From contig JBKQPR010000371.1 in the NCBI GenBank assembly GCA_052144935.1, forward strand, positions 1 to 29,592: a stretch of DNA of 29,592 nucleotides. Reading direction: 5' to 3'. Below, one piece after another: positions 7,850 to 14,771 of this stretch (its first letter is position 1; every line of letters begins with the position of its first letter). The position numbers and the translations under genes were made by a program. Source of the stretch: JOPF133 sp052144935. GTDB lineage: Bacteria; Acidobacteriota; Terriglobia; Bryobacterales; Bryobacteraceae. The notes below the pieces were generated by a model, which made no database searches, was not told the origin of the DNA, and saw nothing but the letters and a program-made list of their open reading frames with translations.

Positions 7850-8523
7850 TTCGTATCCTGGTGGTGGAGGACGAACCGGGAATCGCGCTGGGGCTGGAGG
7901 ACGATCTCACCATGGAGGGCTACCAGGTGGAGATTGCCGCCGACGGCGTGACGGCCTCGCGGCGGGCCCGCGAGGGCGGCTTCGACCTGATCCTGCTGGA
8001 CGTGATGCTGCCGGGCAAGGACGGATTCGACGTCTGCCGCGAATTGCGCCGCGGCGGGCTGCGCACGCCCATTCTCATGCTCACCGCCAAGACCCAGGAA
8101 GCCGAGAAGGTGATGGGCCTGGAATTGGGCGCCGACGATTACGTCACCAAGCCGTTCGGCACGCGCGAGCTGCGGGCGCGCATCCGGGCTTTGCTGCGCC
8201 GCGCGGCCGGCGAACCGGAGAGCGGGCCGTTTTGTTTCGGCGAAGTGGAGGTGGATTTCGAGCGCGGCGAGTTGCGCCGCCAGGGCCAGCCCGTGGAACT
8301 CACACCGCTGGAGTTCAAACTGCTGGGGCTGTTCATTCGCTCGCGCGGCCGGGTGCTCAGCCGCGAGCGGCTGCTGGCGGGCGCCTGGGGTCCCGACACC
8401 TTCGCCAGCGAGCGGATCGTCGATAACCATATTGCCAGCCTGCGCCGCAAGATCGAGCCCGATCCAGCCAATCCGCGGTATCTGCGCAACCTGCGCGGGC
8501 TGGGCTACCGGTTTGATGGCTGA
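7846..8523 (+). CDS. OmpR/PhoB-family response regulator
   Basis: This is a DNA-binding regulator of 225 residues. The receiver domain (1-~118) has acidic residues at 8-10 (VVEDEP), phosphoacceptor Asp52 (LLDVMLPGKDG), Thr80 (MLTAK) and Lys102 (VTKPF). A winged-helix domain (~130-225) contains the typical LTPLEFKLLGLF and VDNHIASLRRKIEPD segments and ends in LRGLGYRFDG. ATG 7846 is chosen because it gives a complete receiver domain and a 4-nt overlap with the kinase stop, indicating translational coupling. The kinase is its expected partner. Targets are unknown; the secreted TPR genes just downstream are candidates. Confidence 0.95.
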   Translation: MIRILVVEDEPGIALGLEDDLTMEGYQVEIAADGVTASRRAREGGFDLILLDVMLPGKDGFDVCRELRRGGLRTPILMLTAKTQEAEKVMGLELGADDYVTKPFGTRELRARIRALLRRAAGEPESGPFCFGEVEVDFERGELRRQGQPVELTPLEFKLLGLFIRSRGRVLSRERLLAGAWGPDTFASERIVDNHIASLRRKIEPDPANPRYLRNLRGLGYRFDG

Positions 8524-8575
8524 AATGGTACCGAATCCTGACACATCCCGGACGGCAATTCCGCACGGCTTCTCT

Positions 8576-9463
8576 ATGCTGAGACTGAGAAGCATGATGA
8601 TAGCGATTCCGATGATGGCCGTGGCGGCGTCCCTGCCCGGGTGGCAGCAGCCCGAGGCGGAGGCCGAGCGCCAGTTGGAAGCGGGCATCCATCGCGAGAT
8701 GGTGCTGGGCGATTTGAAGGGCGCGATGGAGCAATACCGCGCCATTGTGGTGCATGCCGCCGGGTCGAAAGCGGTGTCCGCGCGGGCGCTCTTCCAGATT
8801 GCGCAGTGCCAGGAGAAGCTGGGCCGGCACAGAGAGGCGCTGGCCACTTACCGGCGGGTGGCCGCGGAATATCGCGGCACGGAAGTGGCGGCCGGCGCGC
8901 AGGCCAAGCTGGCCGATTTCGACGAGAACTCGCCCGGCCCGCAGAACCTGAAATTCGAGGACGGCGAGGTGGGTAAAGTGCCGCCCGGATGGCTGGTCTG
9001 GGCCTTGCCGCGCGAAGCCGCGTCCCTGGCCGAACTGCGCCGCACGGGTTGCCGCAGCGGGGTGGGCTGCGCCGTGGTGCTGGTGCCTTCGAATGCGCCC
9101 AGGCCTTTCGGTTACCTGGGGCAAAGCTTTAACGCCGCGCCGTACCGCGGCATGACCGTGCGGCTGCGCGCGTGGCTGCGGCTGGAGCCGCGCCCGCCCG
9201 ACGATCTGGTCACCTCCTGGCTGCGCATGGAAGCGTCGCCCGCGGAAGACCGCGCGCAGATGCGGCTCAGCGTGGATCGCGAAAACCACCGCAGCGGCTT
9301 TTTCGACAACATGGACGACCGGCCGGTGCGCTCGGCCGAATGGACGCGCTGCGAAATCGTGGGGACCATCGACAACGATGCGCGCTTCATCGAGATCGGC
9401 GTGATGTCCATCGGACGCGGCCGCGCCTGGGTGGACGACGTTTCGTTCGAAATCGTGAAATAG
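8576..9463 (+). CDS. Secreted TPR protein with C-terminal jelly-roll-like domain
   Basis: The function is not known. Start ATG 8576 gives a signal-peptide-like N-terminus (MLRLRSMMIAIPMMAVAASL). Residues ~28-120 contain TPR-type helices (ALFQIAQCQEKLGRHREALATYRRVAAEY). The C-terminal ~165 residues are beta-rich, with FNAAPYRGMTVRLRAWLRL, SGFFDNMDDRPVR and GRAWVDDVSFEIV. These are features I associate with galactose-binding-like modules found beside peptidases and esterases in Acidobacteria; that link is from memory. The gene lies 52 nt after the response regulator and may be co-transcribed. Its stop codon overlaps the first unit of a 15-bp triplet repeat. Confidence 0.72.
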   Translation: MLRLRSMMIAIPMMAVAASLPGWQQPEAEAERQLEAGIHREMVLGDLKGAMEQYRAIVVHAAGSKAVSARALFQIAQCQEKLGRHREALATYRRVAAEYRGTEVAAGAQAKLADFDENSPGPQNLKFEDGEVGKVPPGWLVWALPREAASLAELRRTGCRSGVGCAVVLVPSNAPRPFGYLGQSFNAAPYRGMTVRLRAWLRLEPRPPDDLVTSWLRMEASPAEDRAQMRLSVDRENHRSGFFDNMDDRPVRSAEWTRCEIVGTIDNDARFIEIGVMSIGRGRAWVDDVSFEIVK

Positions 9464-9507
9464 CTTTCCGATCCGCGGCTTTCCGATCCGCGGCTTTCCG
9501 ATCCGCG
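9463..9507. repeat. Three tandem copies of a 15-bp repeat
   Basis: GCTTTCCGATCCGCG occurs three times without a gap (9463-9477, 9478-9492, 9493-9507). The last unit merges into dispersed motif copy C. Confidence 0.9.
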
Positions 9508-9523
9508 ACCGTAGGGAGCGGTT
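9500..9523 (+). repeat. Dispersed motif copy C (GCGACCGTNAGGGAGCGG, one base shorter)
   Basis: GATCCGCGACCGT-AGGGAGCGGTT resembles copies A and B but lacks the base after GACCGT. It lies 32 nt upstream of a GTG start, again in a gene boundary. Confidence 0.65.
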
Positions 9524-9555
9524 TCAATCTCCCAAAACAACTGAAGGAGCTACCC

Positions 9556-10863
9556 GTGTATCGATTTTCCAAATATCTGTTTGCCTTGGCGGCCGCAGCC
9601 GTTCTGTCCGGCCAGGCCCCTGCGGGAAAGCAGTACAAGAACGCGGCGGAATACGACGCCTACAACGCGGTCGTGAAAGACATGGCCGTCAACAATTTCG
9701 CCCAGGCGATCGCCGATCTGGACGCCTGGAAGCAGACGTATCCGGAGACCGATTACCAGGCCGAGCGCGAGGTGCTCTATCTGAAGGCCTGCGTTTCCGC
9801 CAGGCGCTTCGCGAAGGCCGTGGATGAGGCCGGCGAGGTGCTGGGCAAGGGTTTGGACCAGGTCTTCAAGGACCCCAAGGACGGGCCCAGCCAGGAGATC
9901 CAATTGCTATACAACGCCACCATCTCGGTGCCCATGATGGCCGACCCGACGCCCGCGGAAGTGGCCACCGGGCAGGCCGTGGCGCGCCGCTTGATGAATC
10001 CGGAGCGGCGGCCCGCGGGGTTGAGCGATGCCGATTGGACTAACTTTCGGTCCCAAGTGCAGGGTCCCGCCAAGGCCGCACTGGTGTATCTGGCGATCCT
10101 GCCGGGCGTTCGCGCCATGACGGCCAAGCCCCCGGATTGCGCCATGGCGCAGGCGGCTTTCGAGAAGGCCCTGGAAGATTATCCCGACTCGCCGGCCATC
10201 GCTTACAATCTGGGCACCGCCTACACCTGCCAGAAGAAATATGCCGTGGCGATTTACGAATTCGCGCGCGCGGCGGCCCTCGATCCGACGCTGGGCGGCA
10301 CGCAGGATGCGAACAGGATACGCTCGCTGGTGGACGACAACTACAAAAAGATTCACGGCAGCGACGAAGGCTTGGATCGGCTCAAACAGCAGGCCAAACA
10401 ATCACCGATGCCGCCGACCGGATTCGAGATCAAGACCGCGGCCGAGATCGCGGCGGAGAAGGAAGAGGAGTTCAGCCGCAGCAATCCGCAACTGGCGCTG
10501 TGGATGAAGATCAAGGCGGCGCTGGGCGACTCGGGCGGCGAGCAGTATTTCGAATCACAGCTCAAGAATTCAGGCGTGCCGCCGCTGAAGGGCACGCTGG
10601 TGGAGGCCAAACCGGCATGCCGCCCGAAGGAATTGCTGGTGGCGGTTCCGCTGCCTAATTCCGGCCCGCCGCAGCAGGCCGAGATCGCCCTGAAGCTGGA
10701 CAAGCCGCTCACAGGCAAGCCCGAGACCGGCACGGAGTTTCAATGGCAAGGCGTGCCCTCGGCGTTTTCAGCGAGTCCCTTCCTGCTGACCATGGATACG
10801 GAAACCGGCACGCTGCAGGGTCTCAAGAGCGCGCCCTGCGCCGTGCCGGTGAGGAAGAAGTAG
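9556..10863 (+). CDS. Secreted tetratricopeptide-repeat protein
   Basis: This is a 435-residue exported protein of unknown function. GTG 9556 is chosen because a clear Shine-Dalgarno, GAAGGAG (9543-9549), lies 6 nt upstream and because it starts a signal peptide (YRFSKYLFALAAAAVLSGQA). TPR-like pairs occur at ~45-95 (NFAQAIADLDAWKQTYPETDY, REVLYLKACVSARRFAKAV) and ~190-245 (CAMAQAAFEKALEDYPDS, AIAYNLGTAYTCQKKYAVA). The remaining ~170 residues are charged helical sequence followed by a beta-rich C-terminal domain (KPACRPKELLVAVPL, AEIALKLDKPLTGKPETGT). It probably serves as an envelope scaffold, which is inference. It follows another secreted TPR gene and the kinase/regulator pair. Confidence 0.8.
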   Translation: MYRFSKYLFALAAAAVLSGQAPAGKQYKNAAEYDAYNAVVKDMAVNNFAQAIADLDAWKQTYPETDYQAEREVLYLKACVSARRFAKAVDEAGEVLGKGLDQVFKDPKDGPSQEIQLLYNATISVPMMADPTPAEVATGQAVARRLMNPERRPAGLSDADWTNFRSQVQGPAKAALVYLAILPGVRAMTAKPPDCAMAQAAFEKALEDYPDSPAIAYNLGTAYTCQKKYAVAIYEFARAAALDPTLGGTQDANRIRSLVDDNYKKIHGSDEGLDRLKQQAKQSPMPPTGFEIKTAAEIAAEKEEEFSRSNPQLALWMKIKAALGDSGGEQYFESQLKNSGVPPLKGTLVEAKPACRPKELLVAVPLPNSGPPQQAEIALKLDKPLTGKPETGTEFQWQGVPSAFSASPFLLTMDTETGTLQGLKSAPCAVPVRKK

Positions 10864-10922
10864 CCGGCGGTTGCGGCGCCCGCCCACGGCGCGCGGCCAC
10901 CCCGCCCGGCCACACGCACGGT

Positions 10923-11049
10923 CACCCCGCCCGGCGAAGGCGCCCCGTCACGCCACGCGGTCACGCCAGGCGGCCACGGCGCCGGTTTACGCCACGCGAC
11001 CACACACGCGGGCACCCCGCCCGGCGAAGGCGCCCCGTCACGCCACGCG
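10923..11049. repeat. 37-bp direct repeat pair in GC-rich spacer
   Basis: A 37-nt sequence beginning CACCCCGCCCGGCGAAGGCG occurs at 10923-10959 and again, identical, at 11013-11049. Shorter variants (CACGCCACGCGGTCACGCC, ACGCCACGCGACCACAC) lie between them. The spacer 10864-11069 otherwise holds no gene. Confidence 0.85.
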
Positions 11050-11069
11050 ACCAAACCGCCCGAACACGG

Positions 11070-11588
11070 CTATCGCCGGAAGCCCAGCTCCTGCTTGAAC
11101 GCCTCTAGCGAATTGTAGACGATGGGGCAGTAGCAGGCGCGGTCCACGAACTGCCACATGCGGCTGGCGATGGATCCCTGGCCGCGGACGACGTGGGGAA
11201 ACCGCTGGCAGGTGTCGGGGCGGGCCTCGTAGACCGAGCAGAGAGAGCCATCCAGGAAGACGCAGCCGGCGGCGGCGGTGCGGCGAAGAATGCGCCCGCG
11301 GTTCTCTTCCTCGGTCTCGCTGTGCATGGTGTATTCCGCGAGGAATTTTTCGCGCGAGAGGCGCAGATGGCGCGACAGGCGTTCCACATCGCGCTCGCCG
11401 ACCGTGGTGGTGGCGACCTTGCAGCAGTTGGCGCACTGGGTGCAATCGATCTGCTCTTCGATTCCCTCGGCGATGCGCCGGAGGATGCGGTCGGAGTGGT
11501 CGCGGGACTTCATGTGCCGCCGGAAGCGCAGGTTCTCGTCGCGTTTCTTCTCGCCCAGGAGGCGAATCTGCACCAGATCGGTCAGCAT
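11070..11588 (-). CDS. YkgJ-family cysteine-cluster protein
   Basis: This is a 172-residue protein with the CxxCxxCC cluster of the YkgJ (UPF0153) zinc/iron-chelating family: Cys49, Cys52, Cys55 and Cys56 in DCTQCANCCKVATT. Further Cys at 109, 117 (CVFLDGSLCSVY) and 127 (RPDTCQRFP) match the family pattern, and Cys152/154 sit near the C-terminus. Members are thought to bind metal, possibly as an Fe-S-type cluster; no reaction is established. It has no signal peptide and is probably cytoplasmic. It faces the TPR gene convergently across the GC-rich repeat spacer. Confidence 0.9.
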   Translation of the reverse strand: MLTDLVQIRLLGEKKRDENLRFRRHMKSRDHSDRILRRIAEGIEEQIDCTQCANCCKVATTTVGERDVERLSRHLRLSREKFLAEYTMHSETEEENRGRILRRTAAAGCVFLDGSLCSVYEARPDTCQRFPHVVRGQGSIASRMWQFVDRACYCPIVYNSLEAFKQELGFRR

Positions 11589-11646
11589 CCTGTATCAGAG
11601 TAGCAGGGGTGCGGTTGGCAGGCGGCTGGGGGAGCCACTGCGACAC

Positions 11647-12126
11647 TCACTGTCTCGGCAGTTTCGGTAGGAATAGCGATAGCAAGTAGTCCTGCGCGGC
11701 CTCCTGGTCGCGGATCGCTCGCCAGTCCGCGAAAGCCTCGGTAGCCAGATTCAGCCAACCCACTACGTCCGTGGGCTCCCACTCGAAGGAAATATCGTAG
11801 TCCGCCCTATGCCGCTGCGCTTGTAGCTGTATGAAAGCGTCAGCCACATTCTTCAGTTGAAGTCTGTCTTGAGGTTGGCCCTCGTTGTAAAACTGCTTGA
11901 CCGTGTCACCGCAAATGCTCTTCATCTTTCCATGATCGAAGGTTCTGGCAAGGGTGCCTCGCTGCCGCGCAATACTCCAATTGCCGATGGTCTCATCGAT
12001 CAGGAGATGAAAGAGGGCATAATATGCGGTGGACACCGCGCGCCTCAGGCTGGCCTGTTTTGGATTCGTTGGCTCCCTGTGCGCCAGATGGTAGGCCTGC
12101 TCCAGGAGATCGTCAGCAAACGGCAT
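11647..12126 (-). CDS. HEPN-domain protein (UPF0332-like)
   Basis: This is a 159-residue all-helical protein. LRRAVSTAYYALFHLLI (27-43) is the typical HEPN helix, and QRHRADYDIS (104-113) matches the R..ADYD motif of UPF0332-type HEPN proteins. A canonical RNase Rx4-6H motif is not evident, so nuclease activity is uncertain. HEPN proteins of this size often pair with a small partner encoded next to them, as toxins with nucleotidyltransferase antitoxins or as scaffold proteins. Here the partner is the upstream gene at 12130-12501, whose stop lies 3 nt before this start, so the two are clearly co-transcribed. The partner does not resemble a MNT nucleotidyltransferase. Confidence 0.82.
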   Translation of the reverse strand: MPFADDLLEQAYHLAHREPTNPKQASLRRAVSTAYYALFHLLIDETIGNWSIARQRGTLARTFDHGKMKSICGDTVKQFYNEGQPQDRLQLKNVADAFIQLQAQRHRADYDISFEWEPTDVVGWLNLATEAFADWRAIRDQEAAQDYLLSLFLPKLPRQ

Positions 12127-12129
12127 TCC

Positions 12130-12501
12130 TTAGGCCCACGCCGGATCTCTGCGCTTGGCTTGCTCGGATTCGCTTCGGAAGTTGAAATGCGGGAACATTC
12201 CCAATTCCGGAAGATCCAACCTTTCTTCCATCCGATCAATCACCTGGCGTACTACAGCCCCGATATTCCGTTCGTCGGCGGCTTCGTCGGACAAGAGAAC
12301 GCGGAAGAAAACCGCCCAATCGCCGCTCCAGTCCTGATCGATGTCGTAACGGATCCGCACCACGTTCGGCGCCAGCAGTTTGACGACCTCCGAGACGACC
12401 GCATTGATCTGCGGCTGCTTCCGGACTTCGGTGGGCAAATAGGGAGCACCCATGCTTTGAGCATACCGCATCCGTTGAAAGGGACCCGTCATTCTCGCCA
12501 T
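12130..12501 (-). CDS. Small conserved protein, partner of the HEPN protein
   Basis: The family is not named with confidence. Up to 123 residues; the first ~16 may not be translated, and ATG 12471 or 12453 (MGAPYLPTEV) are alternative starts. The visible core is ~20-115: NAVVSEVVKLLAPNVVRIRY, DIDQDWSGDWAVFFRVLLSD, NIGAVVRQVIDRMEERLD and LGMFPHFNFRSESEQ. This predicts an alpha/beta fold with several beta strands. I have the impression that this family recurs next to HEPN genes, which supports a two-protein module, but I cannot verify that. There are no membrane segments. Confidence 0.72.
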   Translation of the reverse strand: MARMTGPFQRMRYAQSMGAPYLPTEVRKQPQINAVVSEVVKLLAPNVVRIRYDIDQDWSGDWAVFFRVLLSDEAADERNIGAVVRQVIDRMEERLDLPELGMFPHFNFRSESEQAKRRDPAWA

Positions 12502-13234
12502 TCACCCGCGATTATGATCGCGGTTCGGGCGCGGATGGCCGGTGCCACGGCGGTGGGGTTCACCTTCCCTATCGAGGAACGCCGCGATGCGATCGAGCCG
12601 GGTGTGGGGTCTCGCACTAAGTCCGGGGATTTGACGATCCGCGGGTGGAAATGCTTGCGGCGCTCCAGCATGGCGCAAGGTGGAGGCGCGGAAATTGGAA
12701 AGAAGGCGGCGCATTTGCCCGGGGTCCTCCGCGCCCGATGGGCGCCGCCGGCCAGGTTGCTGCCGGCCTAGTTGCTGCCGCCTGGAGTGCCGCGGCGCCG
12801 CATCATCTGGCGCTGCGATTCCACGACTTCCTCGATCGGGTGGTCCATGTGGATCACGCGGTACGAGTACAGCGCGGGAAACCTCGCCGGCAGGGGGCCC
12901 CAGAGGGCCCCCACTTTGATGGCCTTGACGGCCGCCTCGCGGAGTACCTCGGGCCGCCTGCCAACCTTGATGCGCTCCCATTCCGGAGCGCCTCCACGCG
13001 CAGGCCACGAGCGAGGCGACTGCGGCCGTCGCTCTCCCAATCCATAGCTCCGCCCCGCCACATTTACGGGCTGGGATGGGCCGCGGTGCGCCCGGCTGGA
13101 CGGGCGGCAAAACCTCGCCGCACAACTTTTCCGCGGGGGCGCGAGTGTCCTCACGAGCTCCGGAATGGGGCGGCGGCGGAGCGGCAAGCGGCAAGATAGT
13201 TTCGGGTGTGTTTATATGGTATGGGGAGTGCCTA
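12502..13234. other. Stretch with no confident intact gene
   Basis: This ~730-nt stretch holds no convincing intact gene. On the minus strand a short piece (12768-12985) looks like decayed coding sequence and is listed separately. Other open frames are Arg/Pro/Ala/Gly-rich and typical of GC-rich non-coding DNA. A GC palindrome-like core (GGGGGCCCTCTGGGGCCCCC) lies at about 12893-12912. Confidence 0.6.
12768..12985 (-). pseudogene. Possible 3' remnant of a decayed gene
   Basis: Within an open frame that could extend to 13187, the last ~70 residues look protein-like: EWERIKVGRRPEVLREAA, VKAIKVGALWGPLPARF, YSYRVIHMDHPIEEVVESQR, then QMMRRRGTPGGSN and a TAG stop. Upstream residues are Arg/Pro/Ser-rich and look untranslated, so this is probably the tail of a broken gene. 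I do not recognise the family. Confidence 0.35.
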
Positions 13235-13262
13235 TTGACACCGCCGGTGGCGCATGTACAAT
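13235..13262 (+). promoter_or_regulatory. Sigma-70-type promoter of the MerR gene, with dyad in the spacer
   Basis: TTGACA (13235-13240), a 16-nt spacer, then TACAAT (13257-13262), 41 nt upstream of ATG 13304. The dyad CACCG-C-CGGTG (13240-13250) lies at the -35/spacer junction, where MerR-type regulators often bind, so autoregulation is possible. MerR-controlled promoters usually have a longer 19-20-nt spacer, so the analogy is loose. Confidence 0.7.
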
Positions 13263-13303
13263 CCAATTGAGCCCCCTATTTCACAAAACGGAAGTGGCAC
13301 AAA

Positions 13304-13810
13304 ATGTTCAAAGGCAGGAAATCCCGCCCCGGCGCTCCCGCGGCGGACGGCGAAGGATTCAACAGCAGCGAGGTTGCCCGCATCTGCAGCGTCAGCTTGC
13401 GGCAATTGCAGTGGTGGGACGAGCGCAACGTCGTCTCGCCGCGCCAGGACGGCCATAAGCGCATTTATATGCGCGAGGAGGTAGTGGAGATCTCGGTGAT
13501 CGCCGAACTGCGGCGCAAGGGCTTTTCGCTGCAGAAGATCCGGCGAGTGCTGCGTTTCCTCCAGAAGGACATGGGCAAGCGGCTGAGCGAGGCGATCGCC
13601 TCCGCGTCGGACGTGCACTTGCTGACCGATGGTAAGTCGATTTACCTCGAAGAGGCGCCCAACCGGATCATCGACCTGCTGAAAAATGCCAAGCAGCCGA
13701 TGTTCCTGGTGTGCGTCACCGACCAGGTGAAGCGGCTGGCCGCGGCCGCCGAGCGCAAGCCGGCCAAGAGCGAAACCGCCCCGCCTACGCGGAAAGCCCG
13801 CGCGGTTTAG
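13304..13810 (+). CDS. MerR-family transcriptional regulator
   Basis: This is a 168-residue DNA-binding regulator. A MerR-type winged helix spans ~19-88: NSSEVARICSVSLRQLQWWDE, then the wing (PRQDGHKRIYMREEVVEI) and AELRRKGFSLQKIRRVLRFL. The C-terminal part (~100-150) is a short domain (DVHLLTDGKSIYLEEAPNRI, LLKNAKQPMFLVCV) without the cysteine cluster of metal-sensing members, followed by a basic Lys/Ala/Pro tail. The effector is unknown. A GGAAG stretch 8 nt upstream of ATG 13304 may act as ribosome site. It stands alone: the next gene downstream is almost 1 kb away across a repeat array. Confidence 0.88.
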   Translation: MFKGRKSRPGAPAADGEGFNSSEVARICSVSLRQLQWWDERNVVSPRQDGHKRIYMREEVVEISVIAELRRKGFSLQKIRRVLRFLQKDMGKRLSEAIASASDVHLLTDGKSIYLEEAPNRIIDLLKNAKQPMFLVCVTDQVKRLAAAAERKPAKSETAPPTRKARAV

Positions 13811-14771
13811 TTTTGGGGCGGCGGACGGGAACGACCACGGCCCGAATCGCCGCGAGGAGGCCGCCAGCATAGCCGGAGGCGCGCGGGTTCACGCCTGCTC
13901 TGCGCCCATATGAGCGTGGAGTCGACGGAATGAAGACGACGACTCCCCCGATGGCGATCGCCGCGCGGCAGTTATTCGCGCCCGCCGTGGCCCTGGCAGC
14001 CGCTGCCCTCCACCGCCGGCGGGTTTGGCTGGGTCTTGCCCCTGGCAGCCCGATGTGCCGTGCAGAGGGTGGCGGGGCGGTCCGGCGGCGGGTTTGGTTG
14101 GGTCTTGCCCCCGGCAGCCCGATGCGCCGTGCAGTGGGTGGCGGGGCGGTCCGGCGGCGGGTTTGGCTGGGTCTTTCCCCTGGCAGCCCGATGTGCCGTG
14201 CAGAGGGTGGCGGGGCGGTCCATCGGCGGGTTTGGTTGGGTCTTGCCCCTGGCAGCCCGATGCGCCGTGCAGTGGGTGGCGGGGCGGTCCGGCGGCGGGT
14301 TTGGCTGGGTCTTGCCCCTGGCAGCCCGATGCGCCGTGTCGTGGGTGGCGGGCCGGTCCGCCGGCGGGTTTGGCTGGGTCTTGCCCCTGGCAGCCCGATG
14401 CGCCGTGTAGCGGGTGGCGGGGCGGTCCGGCGGCGGGTTTGGCTGGGTCTTGCCCCTGGCAGCCCGATGCGCCGTGCAGAGGGTGGCGTGGCGGTCCGGC
14501 GGCGGGTTTGGCTGGGTCTTTTGCCCCTGGCAGCCCGATGCGCCGTGTCGTGGGTGGCGGGTCCGGTCCGGCCAACACCGTGCGAACGCCGGCCTGGAGA
14601 GCCGCCGGCGATGCCGCCCCCGGCGAAAGTATCGCGGTGGTTGTGGGCGGGACGCCGCGGCCGCCGGTTAGGGAAACCAGCGCTGCGACGCTACGCCCCG
14701 CTGGATCGCGGGGATCGCGGTGGGGGCCAATGGCCGCAGAAGGCAGGATGGTATCCTGAGGGTGACTGACA
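13811..14771. other. Gene-free spacer around the tandem array
   Basis: No gene is supported here. It consists of ~180 nt after the MerR gene, the 69-bp array and ~200 nt of GC-rich sequence before the DUF4159 gene. Possible products read from it are Arg/Gly/Pro-rich repeats without domains. Confidence 0.65.
13997..14575. repeat. 69-bp tandem-repeat array (seven regular units plus degenerate ends)
   Basis: The landmark CAGCCCGATG recurs at 14046, 14115, 14184, 14253, 14322, 14391 and 14460 with exact 69-nt spacing, then at 14531 (71 nt, extra TT). A degenerate unit starts at 13997 (49 nt). Each unit contains GGCGGCGGGTTTGGCTGGG and TCTTGCCCCTGGCAGCC, which can fold locally (GGCT/AGCC and GGG/CCC pairs). 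Because 69 is a multiple of 3 and the DNA is GC-rich, long frames are open on both strands. The 49- and 71-nt units break the period, so coding is doubtful. Confidence 0.9.

Noticed and set aside
12502..13266. 254-codon minus-strand frame
   Set aside because: Low-complexity composition and in a different frame from the protein-like remnant at 12768-12985.
13997..14575. CRISPR array
   Set aside because: Units are contiguous with no unique spacers, and no cas genes are nearby.
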